From positions 1-7,605 of the forward strand of contig JAIFNF010000281.1 of assembly GCA_020047885.1 (NCBI GenBank): a stretch of 7,605 nucleotides of DNA, given 5' to 3'. This DNA comes from Gammaproteobacteria bacterium (lineage in GTDB: Bacteria > Pseudomonadota > Gammaproteobacteria > Competibacterales > Competibacteraceae). Below the pieces are notes generated by a model. It saw only the letters and a list, made by a program, of their open reading frames with translations. It searched no databases and was not told the origin of the DNA. Of this stretch, positions 1 through 5,290 are shown piece after piece (positions within the stretch are counted from its first letter, which is position 1; each line of letters starts with the position of its first letter). The position numbers and the translations under genes were made by a program.

Positions 1-1
1 G

Positions 2-70
2 TATTCGCAACTCCGCCCGCCCGAAAAGGAAGCCGAACTTCGTTCGGCCCGCTATCCCTCCCCGGCCTAA
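2..70 (+). CDS. Possible C-terminal tail of a gene entering from the left
   Basis: Reading from position 2, the frame stays open for 22 codons and stops at TAA 68-70. The stop lies exactly in the loop side of the 60-79 hairpin. The peptide is polar and proline/arginine-rich and ends in RYPSPA. It is too short to assign to a family. A stop codon embedded in a downstream hairpin would fit the last gene of an IS200/IS605 element, but that is inference. It could equally be chance, since frame 1 is also open here. Confidence 0.25.
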   Translation, partial: YSQLRPPEKEAELRSARYPSPA

Positions 71-79
71 AGGCCGGGG
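32..79 (+). mobile_element. Two hairpins, possible right end of an IS200/IS605-type element
   Basis: Two perfect stem-loops lie side by side. The first is GCCGAAC (32-38), loop TTC, GTTCGGC (42-48). The second is CCCCGGCCT (60-68), loop AA, AGGCCGGGG (71-79). IS200/IS605 transposons end in subterminal imperfect palindromes rather than terminal inverted repeats, and a TAAAG-centred GC-rich hairpin followed by TCTCGCGG is what I recall from such ends. No transposase can be seen because the window starts here. The second hairpin has no T-tract, so it is not a classical intrinsic terminator. Confidence 0.4.
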
Positions 80-156
80 TCTCTCGCGGAAAATCTGATG
101 AAATCACAGGCATTCAGTTGAAATATTGGCTTTTCCCATTTCTTTTTGGAGTCCAA

Positions 157-795
157 ATGAGGCGATTATTTTCTTATATTTTGGTGTTAGCGCTAGGTAT
201 ATTGGCGAATCCAGTTCAGGCAGAAACCCGCTATGCCACTGATTCATTTAAGCTTCCTATGCGCAGTGGTGGCTCGCCGAATCATCGGGTGGTGCGCATG
301 GTGCCCAGTGGGACGCCATTAGAGGTTCTCGAAACCAATGATGAAGGATTCGTCAAGGTGAGAACCCCGGAGCGGTCGGTGGGTTGGATGCTGGCGCGTG
401 ATTTAATGAATGAGGCCAGTCCTCGCGAGCGGGTATTGCAGCTTGAAGGGCAGGTGACGACGCTGGAAGAAGAGAATCAGCGATTGCGGGGGGAGAATGA
501 AAACGTTGGGGTGACCCGCAACGATCTGAATCAGTGCAATGAAGCGCTGACGGGGATTCGCCAGACAGCGTCGCAAACCCTGGAGATCGAGGAAAGCAAC
601 CGCCAGTTGCAGCAGGAAATGACCGAATTGCGTGAGCAGATGGCGCGTCTCGAACAGCAGAATACGGCTTTGCGTGATGATACGAGCCGTAATTGGTTCC
701 TAGCTGGGGCAGGCGTGGTCATCGGCAGTCTGTTCCTGGGTCTCGTATTTCCACTGATTCCCTGGCGGCGGCGGCGGCGCTGGGATCAGTTCTGA
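157..795 (+). CDS. SH3-domain membrane protein, YgiM/TIGR04211 type
   Basis: This is a 212-residue envelope protein. The start is ATG 157, preceded by GGAG (148-151). A longer frame from TTG 118 has no ribosome site and would bury the signal sequence. Residues 1-22 are a clear export signal (MRRLFSYILVLALGILANPVQA). Next comes a bacterial SH3 (SH3b) domain over about residues 24-85, with the typical turns 'RSGGSPNHRVV', 'PSGTPLEVLE' and 'GWMLARDL'. A glutamate/glutamine-rich coiled coil covers about 88-178. A single membrane segment near 180-202 is followed by a basic end (PWRRRRRWDQF). This order and length match the gammaproteobacterial YgiM/TIGR04211 family, whose exact role is poorly defined. 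SH3b domains often bind peptidoglycan or proteins. The exonuclease gene starts 11 bases after the stop, so the two are probably co-transcribed. Confidence 0.88.
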   Translation: MRRLFSYILVLALGILANPVQAETRYATDSFKLPMRSGGSPNHRVVRMVPSGTPLEVLETNDEGFVKVRTPERSVGWMLARDLMNEASPRERVLQLEGQVTTLEEENQRLRGENENVGVTRNDLNQCNEALTGIRQTASQTLEIEESNRQLQQEMTELREQMARLEQQNTALRDDTSRNWFLAGAGVVIGSLFLGLVFPLIPWRRRRRWDQF

Positions 796-806
796 GGGGG
801 TTCGAT

Positions 807-1430
807 GTGGAAACTGTAGCGGTCATTGATTTTGAGACCACCGGGTTGGCGCCGGAGGAAGGGGCGCGGGCGACCGAGATTGCAGTAGTGCTGATGCGTG
901 AAGGGCAGATTGTGGACCGGTTTCAAAGTTTGATGAATGCCCGGGTGCGGATTCCGGCATTCATTGAGGCGCTGACCGGCATTACCAATGCGATGATTCG
1001 CCAGGCTCCACCCGTGGCGGAGGTGATGCGCCAAGCGGCGGACTTTATCGGGGATACGCCGCTGATTGCGCATAATGCGGCGTTTGATCGCAAGTTTTTG
1101 GATACGGAACTGGCGCGGATTGGTCGGAGCCGGAGTCAGGAGTTTGCGTGTACGGTGTTACTGTCGCGTCGTCTGTATCCCAAGGCCCCTGACCATAAGC
1201 TGGGGACGCTGGTGAGGTATAACGGCTTGCCGGTCGCGGAGCGCGCTCACCGGGCGCTGGCGGATGCGGAGATGACGGCGCATCTGCTGGCGCAGATTGA
1301 GGCGGATTTGAAAACCCGTTATGAGCTGCCGGAGGTTCGGCATGAGTTGCTGCGCCGTCTTCAGAAGGTGTCACTGGCGAATCTTGATGGGTGCATTCAG
1401 AGTTTCAAGAGACGGATACAGGTCGGCTAA
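807..1430 (+). CDS. DnaQ-like DEDDh 3'-5' exonuclease
   Basis: This is a 207-residue single-domain nuclease that removes nucleotides from DNA or RNA 3' ends using two metal ions. All three Exo motifs are visible: Exo I VIDFETTG with D8 and E10, Exo II AHNAAFDRKFL with D94, and Exo III ERAHRALADAEMTA with H148 and D153. The set is therefore complete and the DEDDh type. The start is chosen as GTG 807, because GAGGGGG (794-800) sits six bases upstream and the first beta strand begins at once. A GTG at 693 would run deep into the preceding gene. The protein is shorter than DNA polymerase III epsilon and lacks its long polymerase-binding tail; residues 170-207 form only a short basic helix region. 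It is a stand-alone epsilon-like or RNase T/ExoX-like enzyme whose substrate cannot be told from sequence. It is probably in one operon with the SH3 gene. Confidence 0.9.
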   Translation: METVAVIDFETTGLAPEEGARATEIAVVLMREGQIVDRFQSLMNARVRIPAFIEALTGITNAMIRQAPPVAEVMRQAADFIGDTPLIAHNAAFDRKFLDTELARIGRSRSQEFACTVLLSRRLYPKAPDHKLGTLVRYNGLPVAERAHRALADAEMTAHLLAQIEADLKTRYELPEVRHELLRRLQKVSLANLDGCIQSFKRRIQVG

Positions 1431-1455
1431 CAGTTTGAACAAATTGAGAAATTCG

Positions 1456-2643
1456 ATGAAAAGCAAAATATTCAGGATGTGGATGGTTCTGATGTGGGCA
1501 GTTTGTATGCCGATGTCGGTGCTGGCGGCGGGTAGCAAGGAGAGTGGTCAAGGCGTCATTCGGATTGGCGGCGGCTTTGCGCTCACCGGCGATGGTTCGG
1601 TGCTGGATCGGCCAGCGGCTAACGGCGCTCAACTGGCGGCGAAGGAGATTGCCGCGGCCGGGGGTGTGCTGGGTCGCCCGGTAGAGTTGATCGTGCGCGA
1701 CAGCCAGTATCAGATGGATGTCACGCGCCAGATTGCCCGGCAATTGGTTGAGGAAGATCGGGTGATTGGTTTGGTGGGCTTTTCTGATAGCAATTCGGTG
1801 TTGGCGTTTGGCCCGATTGTGCAGAAAGCGGGTATTCCGTTTATCACGGCGGGGGCGACTTCACCCCGGCTGCCGCAACAAATCGGCGATCTGCTGTTCC
1901 TGGCGTGCTTTGGGGACAATGTGCAGGCGGCGGCGGGCGCTGAATTTGCGGCGCAGCAGTTTGGCAAAACCGCCTATCTGCTGTGGGATAAGAGCACCAA
2001 GTTTACGACGCTGCTGGCGCGTTATTTCAAGGCGCGTTTTACGGAACTCGGCGGTGTGATTGTGCTGGAGGAGATGTACGATGATCCGGCGACGGATTTC
2101 TCGGCGCACATCGCCAAGGTGAAGGCGCTGCCCAAACCGCCTGATTTCTATTATGTGTCGGCGATGCCCTATAACATCGGCACGGTGGTGAAGCAGTTCC
2201 GTGCGGCGGGTCTCATGGCACCGATTGTGGGTGGTGATGGTTATGATGACCCGACGTGGGTGGCGGCGGCGGGCGCGGCGGCTAATAACGTGTATTTTTC
2301 GACACACGCTTTGAATGACGGAACCGCTGGCGCTGAGGCTTACCGGCGGTTCTTCGTGGCTTATCAGCAGGAATACGGTCATGCGCCGGAAAATGCGTTT
2401 GCGGGGCTGGGCTATGACGCGGTCTATCTGCTAGTGGATGCGATTCGCCGCGCCGGTTCGACTGAGGCGCAAGCGATCAGGAAGGCACTGGAAGCGACGA
2501 AGGGCTTCCCTGGCGTCACGGGTTCGATCACCTATGGCCCTGGCGTGCATGTCCCGCAGAAGGGCGTGACCATTATTGCGCTGAAGGAGGGCCGGTACAC
2601 ACTGGGCGCGGAGGTGGTTCCGGAAAAGGTTCCGGCTCCGTAG
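1456..2643 (+). CDS. Periplasmic ABC-transporter substrate-binding protein, LivK/branched-chain amino acid type
   Basis: This is a 395-residue exported binding protein of type I fold (Peripla_BP_6 family). The start is ATG 1456, with GAGAA at 1446-1450. An upstream in-frame extension from 1321 overlaps the exonuclease and hides the signal sequence. Residues 1-25 form a hydrophobic signal ending VLAAG; there is no clear lipobox cysteine. The mature protein opens with the family hallmark IRIGGGFALTGDGS, then ANGAQLAAKEIAAAGGVLGR and VELIVRDSQ. The mid-region GFSDSNSVLAFGPIVQKAGI with FITAGATSPRL is the usual ligand-facing stretch, and GYDAVYLLVDAIRRAG near the end is a family helix. Such proteins deliver amino acids, amides, urea or aromatic acids to an ABC permease. 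No permease or ATPase gene follows, so this is an orphan component, or a sensor. The ligand cannot be predicted. The gene starts 25 bases after the exonuclease stop. Confidence 0.9.
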   Translation: MKSKIFRMWMVLMWAVCMPMSVLAAGSKESGQGVIRIGGGFALTGDGSVLDRPAANGAQLAAKEIAAAGGVLGRPVELIVRDSQYQMDVTRQIARQLVEEDRVIGLVGFSDSNSVLAFGPIVQKAGIPFITAGATSPRLPQQIGDLLFLACFGDNVQAAAGAEFAAQQFGKTAYLLWDKSTKFTTLLARYFKARFTELGGVIVLEEMYDDPATDFSAHIAKVKALPKPPDFYYVSAMPYNIGTVVKQFRAAGLMAPIVGGDGYDDPTWVAAAGAAANNVYFSTHALNDGTAGAEAYRRFFVAYQQEYGHAPENAFAGLGYDAVYLLVDAIRRAGSTEAQAIRKALEATKGFPGVTGSITYGPGVHVPQKGVTIIALKEGRYTLGAEVVPEKVPAP

Positions 2644-2709
2644 GGATGGGGTGAGTCATACAAGGGGGAGTGTCAGGCGGGCCTTGACCCGGCTGAACTG
2701 GAGGAAAAA

Positions 2710-3147
2710 ATGACGGCGGCAACTTATGAAACTGACTTTTACCAGTGGACACAGCAACAAGCGGCGCTCTTGCGGCAAGGGGAGTTCAACCGGATTGATC
2801 TGGACGTGGCGAATATTGCCGAAGAGATAGAGAGCATGGGACGAGGGCAAACACATTCACTGGGGAGCTATCTGCACAACGTCATCATGCACCTGCTCAA
2901 ATGGCGGTACCAGCCCGACCGGCGGGGAACCAGTTGGCGTTCATCGATTCGGAATGGGCGGTATCAGATTCAACGTCTACTCAAAGATAGTCCTAGCCTG
3001 AAACCCAAAGTGGCGACGCTCATTGCGGATGAGTATCGCCCTGCACGGGAGAATGCTGCTGATGAAACCGGCTTACCCCTGGCCACCTTTCCCGATCAAT
3101 GCCCGTTCACTGTGGAACAAATCACCGGCGATTTTTGGCCTGATTAG
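2710..3147 (+). CDS. DUF29 family protein
   Basis: This 145-residue cytoplasmic protein has the whole typical DUF29 pattern. It has an N-terminal YETDFYQWTQQQAALLRQG, then IDLDVANIAEEIESMGR, a helix with LGSYLHNVIMHLLKWRYQP, and SWRSSIRNGRYQIQRLLKDSPSL, ending in a proline-rich tail that closes FWPD. The length is normal for the family. A strong ribosome site, GGAGGA (2700-2705), supports ATG 2710. DUF29 proteins are all-helical, often multicopy, and abundant in cyanobacteria and environmental proteobacteria. Their function is unknown, although they are often found near mobile or toxin-antitoxin genes. The 66-base gap from the binding protein contains no convincing terminator, so read-through is possible. 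Confidence 0.9.
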   Translation: MTAATYETDFYQWTQQQAALLRQGEFNRIDLDVANIAEEIESMGRGQTHSLGSYLHNVIMHLLKWRYQPDRRGTSWRSSIRNGRYQIQRLLKDSPSLKPKVATLIADEYRPARENAADETGLPLATFPDQCPFTVEQITGDFWPD

Positions 3148-3195
3148 GTGATTTCTTATAAAGACTACACCGGGTGTCGATCCGTATTCCAGAGA

Positions 3196-3261
3196 TTAGC
3201 CACGGATAAACACGGAAAATTCTTTCTTTTTCCGTGTCTTTCCGTGTCATTCCGTGGTTAA
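3196..3261. repeat. CACGGA decamer hairpin repeat
   Basis: The left arm (3196-3219) carries CACGGATAAA then CACGGAAAA. The right arm (3228-3261), read on the other strand, carries CACGGAATGA, CACGGAAAGA and CACGGAAAA. Each arm is therefore a short tandem array of a 10-base unit, and the two arms are inverted around a pyrimidine-rich loop, TTCTTTCT. The ends TTAGCCACGG and CCGTGGTTAA also pair. I recall CACGGATGAA-like units as interspersed repeats in many proteobacterial genomes. As RNA this would form a long hairpin with T-rich flanks that could end transcription after the DUF29 gene, but its real role is unknown. Confidence 0.75.
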
Positions 3262-3361
3262 TATTTTCACGTTTGGCTGGAGTGGATTGAGTCAGCAATA
3301 CCCTTGATGCATCAGCGGGTAATGCAAGGCGTTCGAGCGAAAACGATGAGGCCATGGGTAA

Positions 3362-3625
3362 TGTAACAAGTCCATCATATCCCAATCATCGGGAACCATC
3401 TCCAACTGGCTTAACGGCAGACGACCTGAACCCCGCCATCAAGAAGCGCTCAAGAAATATTTTGGATTACCTTCCACCGTCGACTTGGAGACGTTTCCAT
3501 TATTCTTGGAACTATCTCCTGTGGGGGGCCGTGAGCAGCGGGAATGGCTACAAATGCATGTCAACGATTTGGATGAGGAAACTCTGCGTCTGTTGTTTCC
3601 TGCCCTCGAAAGGTTGCTACGCTAA
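3362..3625 (+). pseudogene. Remnant of an XRE/Cro-type helix-turn-helix regulator, 5' end missing
   Basis: The frame that follows TAA 3359-3361 is open for 87 codons to TAA 3623-3625. It reads SQSSGTISNWLNGRRPEP, the recognition helix and following turn of a Cro/C1-type HTH. Then come HQEALKKYFGLPS and an acidic, leucine-rich tail, VNDLDEETLRLLFPALERLLR, like the C-terminal helix of phage and plasmid repressors. No ATG, GTG or TTG lies before the HTH in this frame. The first two helices are missing and the upstream sequence in this frame is full of stops. An overlapping 92-codon frame from ATG 3354 has cysteine-rich, unconvincing content and is a shadow. The best reading is a decayed repressor gene; a frameshift close to 3355-3370 is an alternative. 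Its place just before the C4-like RNA and antirepressor is where a phage repressor would sit. Confidence 0.6.
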
Positions 3626-3643
3626 AAACTGAAGTTGCTGTAG
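3605..3643 (+). repeat. Diverged direct repeat, copy A (partner 5200-5238)
   Basis: This 39-base stretch covers the end of the XRE remnant and matches 5200-5238 at 30 of 39 bases with no gaps. Both share GAAAGGTTGCT at the start and GAAGTTGCT with a TAG at the end. In both copies the first six codons read LERLLR, and the first three differences fall at third positions or at a stop/glutamine change. This suggests descent from one coding tail. Confidence 0.5.
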
Positions 3644-3674
3644 GCAAAGTGAAAGCTTCAGCGTCTTTTCCCAA

Positions 3675-3703
3675 TTGCCTCCACTGCAACGCTGGCGTAT
3701 GCT
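3675..3703 (+). promoter_or_regulatory. Candidate sigma-70 promoter before the C4-like leader
   Basis: TTGCCT (3675-3680) and TATGCT (3698-3703) are separated by 17 bases, the ideal spacing, with four of six consensus matches in each box. The -35 box is also one arm of an inverted repeat, AGGCAA (3642-3647) with TTGCCT, which could be an operator for the lost repressor. A transcript from here would meet the 3733-3754 terminator before the leader, so it would be attenuated or the real start may lie elsewhere. Confidence 0.3.
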
Positions 3704-3732
3704 CAGGCTTCCTAAAGCATTGCGCCGTTCCT

Positions 3733-3754
3733 CCACCCGGTCAGGTGGTTTTTT
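3733..3754 (+). terminator. Small intrinsic terminator
   Basis: CCACC (3733-3737), a six-base loop, and GGTGG (3744-3748) are followed directly by six Ts (3749-3754). The stem is only 5 bp but pure GC-rich, and the T-tract is textbook. It would end transcription coming from the repressor remnant, or act as an attenuator just ahead of the C4-like RNA. Confidence 0.6.
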
Positions 3755-3759
3755 GATTT

Positions 3760-3850
3760 ATGCCTGCCTTAAATTTATGGGGGGGTGTCGGGTAACCGCA
3801 AGGTCCCGGCGGTCGTAATGCCGTAGGAGCACCTCCCCGCCTGATTAGGG
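3760..3850 (+). ncRNA. C4-type antisense RNA controlling the downstream antirepressor
   Basis: The transcript folds as an outer stem, GGGGGGGTG (3779-3787) with CACCTCCCC (3830-3838), nine pairs including one G-U. It encloses two hairpins. Hairpin 1 is CGGG (3789-3792) with CCCG (3805-3808), an inner ACC/GGT and a GCAA tetraloop. Hairpin 2 is CGG (3810-3812) with CCG (3821-3823), loop TCGTAATG. This is the layout of C4 antisense RNAs from phages P1 and P7, which block translation of the antirepressor gene encoded just downstream on the same transcript. Complementarity to the target is visible. Loop 2 CGTAATG (3814-3820) matches CATTACG (3865-3871), and GTAA of hairpin 1 (3792-3795) matches TTAC (3874-3877), in the right order for simultaneous pairing. 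The next gene is a BRO antirepressor-like protein, as expected. The exact transcript ends are guesses. Confidence 0.72.
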
Positions 3851-3864
3851 GACTCATCCTGAAT

Positions 3865-3882
3865 CATTACGGATTACATCTT
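3865..3882 (+). promoter_or_regulatory. Predicted C4 target site and ribosome-binding region of the BRO gene
   Basis: CATTACG followed by GATTAC lies 6-18 bases before ATG 3883. The weak Shine-Dalgarno-like GGA (3871-3873) falls inside the complementary region, so pairing with the C4-like RNA would cover it. A hairpin just upstream, GATTAGG (3843-3849) with CCT and AATC (3858-3865, one bulged G), may also shape access. The lack of a strong ribosome site fits a gene that is kept under tight translational control. Confidence 0.5.
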
Positions 3883-4482
3883 ATGGCGACTCAAATCATT
3901 CCCTTTAGTTTCCAGCAACATTTCATCCGCACGACGCTGATTGATAATGAACCATGGTTCTGTCTGGCGGATGTGTGTGCGGTGCTGAGTGTGGATCGTA
4001 CCTCTGACCTGCTGCGCAACCTGGATGCAAAGGGTGTGGTTAAAAACCCCACCCTTACGCAAGGCGGTGAACAGCAACTGAAATTTGTCAACGAACCCAA
4101 CCTGTACCGCGTCATTTTTCGCAGCAACAAGCCGGATGCTAAGGTCTTCCAAGACTGGGTTTTCAATGAAGTACTGCCTGCGCTGCGCCGACAGGGCTAC
4201 TACGCAACACCGACGGTTCGCCCGGAACCCTTTATTACCCTGACCCAAACCGAGTGTGCGGCCTTTATCGAGCGCTGCATCACCAAGGCAATCCGCGCCG
4301 CGATTGGCGCACCCCGCGCCCGGCGGGTAAAATTCACTGATGCCGAAAAAGCGGAAATGCTGCAATTACGGGAGCAGGGTGTCGGAGTTGCCGAAATCGC
4401 CCGTCGCCTGAACCGTTCAGCCGGTTCGGTGGGCAACTTCCTGCTGCAACACCGGCGGAATATAGCCCGGGATCGTGTTTAA
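3883..4482 (+). CDS. BRO-N domain antirepressor-like protein with C-terminal HTH
   Basis: This is a 199-residue phage-type DNA-binding protein. Residues 1-107 form a BRO N-terminal domain. FSFQQHFIRTTLIDNEPWFCLADVCAVL is the opening strand-helix pattern, SDLLRNLDAKGV follows, and EPNLYRVIFRSNKP with FQDWVFNEVLPALRRQGYY is the family signature. A linker of about 40 residues leads to a second DNA-binding region (residues 151-192), FTDAEKAEMLQLREQGVGVAEIARRLNRSAGSVGNFL in pattern, a helix-turn-helix like those of resolvases and small transposase regulators. Phage BRO/Ant proteins relieve repression by the phage repressor or act as regulators after prophage induction. The start ATG 3883 is set by the BRO domain, which begins at once. 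The C4-like RNA upstream is the expected controller. No other phage gene is nearby, so this is probably a remnant or a small independent element. Confidence 0.87.
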   Translation: MATQIIPFSFQQHFIRTTLIDNEPWFCLADVCAVLSVDRTSDLLRNLDAKGVVKNPTLTQGGEQQLKFVNEPNLYRVIFRSNKPDAKVFQDWVFNEVLPALRRQGYYATPTVRPEPFITLTQTECAAFIERCITKAIRAAIGAPRARRVKFTDAEKAEMLQLREQGVGVAEIARRLNRSAGSVGNFLLQHRRNIARDRV

Positions 4483-4652
4483 ATTCTGTGTCCCCCGTTC
4501 CTGTCTGGATTGCGTTTGAGGTCTGTCGGGCTGATCGGGGGAATAATCTTCAATTTATGTTTTGCACATACCACGATAACCCGCTTTTCATATAGGTTTT
4601 GCTTGATTATCATGTATTGCGATTATGCAAAGTTCAATGATCAGGAGCTTCG
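4483..4652 (+). promoter_or_regulatory. Intergenic region with candidate toxin-antitoxin promoter/operator
   Basis: The region after the BRO stop contains a long-range inverted pair, CCCCCG (4492-4497) with CGGGGG (4536-4541), without a T-tract. Closer to the antitoxin, GATTATCATG (4605-4614) and GATTATGCAA (4621-4630) form an imperfect direct repeat, and TTGC (4617-4620) with GCAA (4627-4630) is an inverted repeat. TTGCTT (4599-4604) followed 17 bases later by ATTATG (4622-4627) is a weak sigma-70-like promoter overlapping these repeats. This would suit autorepression by the antitoxin. AGGAG (4643-4647) is the ribosome site. Confidence 0.35.
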
Positions 4653-4925
4653 ATGAATACAAGCGTGAAAAAACGCGGGCGACCCCCAACAGGGCAAACG
4701 ACAACATTGATTCGAGTCCCTATTGCCCTGAAACCGGCGATCCAGGAATGGGTAAACAACTATCGACGCATTAGCGGGCAAATCCCCCCGTCTGGACAGC
4801 CTGATGACGATGATGATGCGTACTGGGTGGCGGAAGCGGAAGCCGTGCTAGACCGGGTCGAACGCGGGGAAGAACGAGTGATCACCTTGGAACAGTGGGA
4901 AGCCCGGCATGGCCTGGGCGGTTGA
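4653..4925 (+). CDS. Antitoxin of a RelB/RelE-like type II toxin-antitoxin pair
   Basis: This is a 90-residue protein whose gene overlaps the toxin gene by 17 bases. The N-terminal half has KKRGRPPTGQ (residues 6-15), an AT-hook-like basic arm, then TTTLIRVPIALKPAIQEWVNNYR (pattern at 16-38), which fits a ribbon-helix-helix DNA-binding unit. An acidic linker with five aspartates (51-55) is followed by AEAEAVLDRVERGEE and VITLEQWEARHG (60-87), the kind of helix that wraps around RelE toxins in RelB/StbD antitoxins. The expected role is to neutralise the toxin and repress the operon. AGGAG (4643-4647) supports ATG 4653. The family call rests mainly on the partner gene. Confidence 0.72.
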   Translation: MNTSVKKRGRPPTGQTTTLIRVPIALKPAIQEWVNNYRRISGQIPPSGQPDDDDDAYWVAEAEAVLDRVERGEERVITLEQWEARHGLGG

Positions 4926-5178
4926 ATTGGCGGAAAGCGCGGCGGACGACCTGGATCAACTGGATCCGGTAATGCAGCAACGGCTCTGGCGGTATTTACG
5001 TGGGCGGTTGGCCTGCACGGTCAACCCCCGGCAACGTGGCAAGGCATTAGCCGGTGCGTATTCCGGGCTATGGCGTTACCGGGTTGGAGACTATCGGCTG
5101 ATATGCCGTATTGAAGACGCCCGACTGGTGGTTCTGGTGGTCAAGCTGGGACACCGGCGCAATGTTTACCAGCGGTAA
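4909..5178 (+). CDS. RelE/ParE-family toxin
   Basis: This 89-residue protein has the compact RelE-like fold pattern. It has an N-terminal strand WAVELAESAADDLDQLD, two helices with VMQQRLWRYLRGRLA, then LAGAYSGLWRYRVGDYRLICRIED (pattern at 47-70) and VVLVVKLGHRRNVYQR at the end. RelE toxins cut mRNA in the ribosomal A site, using basic residues plus a C-terminal tyrosine. Here R56, R58, R63, R83-R84 and Y87 sit in the matching places, so the protein looks intact and more RelE-like than ParE-like. The gene starts at ATG 4909 inside the antitoxin's last codons, the usual translational coupling for such pairs. Its length is normal for the family. Confidence 0.9.
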   Translation: MAWAVELAESAADDLDQLDPVMQQRLWRYLRGRLACTVNPRQRGKALAGAYSGLWRYRVGDYRLICRIEDARLVVLVVKLGHRRNVYQR

Positions 5179-5187
5179 CCCCCCGCA

Positions 5188-5238
5188 ATGAAAAAACGCC
5201 TTGAAAGGTTGCTGCGCCAAGGGTCGAAGTTGCTATAG
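5188..5238 (+). CDS. Tiny open frame carrying repeat copy B
   Basis: ATG 5188 opens a 16-codon frame, MKKRLERLLRQGSKLL, just after the toxin stop. Ribosome-site support is poor (CCCCCGCA before the start). The part from 5200 repeats 3605-3643 (30 of 39 bases). TTGCTG (5209-5214) and TATAGT (5234-5239), 19 bases apart, could instead make this a promoter for the gene starting near 5291. I think a translated peptide is less likely than a coding relic or promoter. Confidence 0.2.
   Translation: MKKRLERLLRQGSKLL
5200..5238 (+). repeat. Diverged direct repeat, copy B (partner 3605-3643)
   Basis: This is the second copy of the 39-base repeat described at 3605. The two copies bracket the antirepressor and toxin-antitoxin genes, about 1.6 kb apart. 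No target-site duplication or inverted ends were seen around them. Confidence 0.45.
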
Positions 5239-5290
5239 TTTCGGCCATTCAAGAGCAGTAACCGACAACCCCTATTTAATGAGAACTCAC

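Noticed and set aside
118..156. TTG 118 as the start of the SH3 gene
   Set aside because: It lacks a ribosome site and would put 13 residues before the signal peptide; ATG 157 has GGAG at good spacing.
1861..2382. 173-codon minus-strand frame opposite the binding protein
   Set aside because: It is rich in arginine and histidine, has no family pattern and lies wholly opposite a well-supported gene, as is common in GC-rich coding DNA.
3196..3261. CACGGA repeat as a CRISPR array
   Set aside because: The units are 10 bases long with no spacers and are arranged as an inverted pair, which is not CRISPR structure.
3354..3632. 92-codon open frame starting at ATG 3354
   Set aside because: Its product is cysteine/tryptophan-rich with no family pattern and overlaps a frame with clear HTH sequence, so it is a shadow of the XRE remnant.
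3138..3851. Shared GCCTGATTAGG at 3138-3148 and 3839-3849 as a possible attachment-site pair
   Set aside because: Only 11 bases match. One copy lies at the end of the DUF29 coding region and the other in the C4-like leader, where it is explained by RNA structure; no integrase is present.
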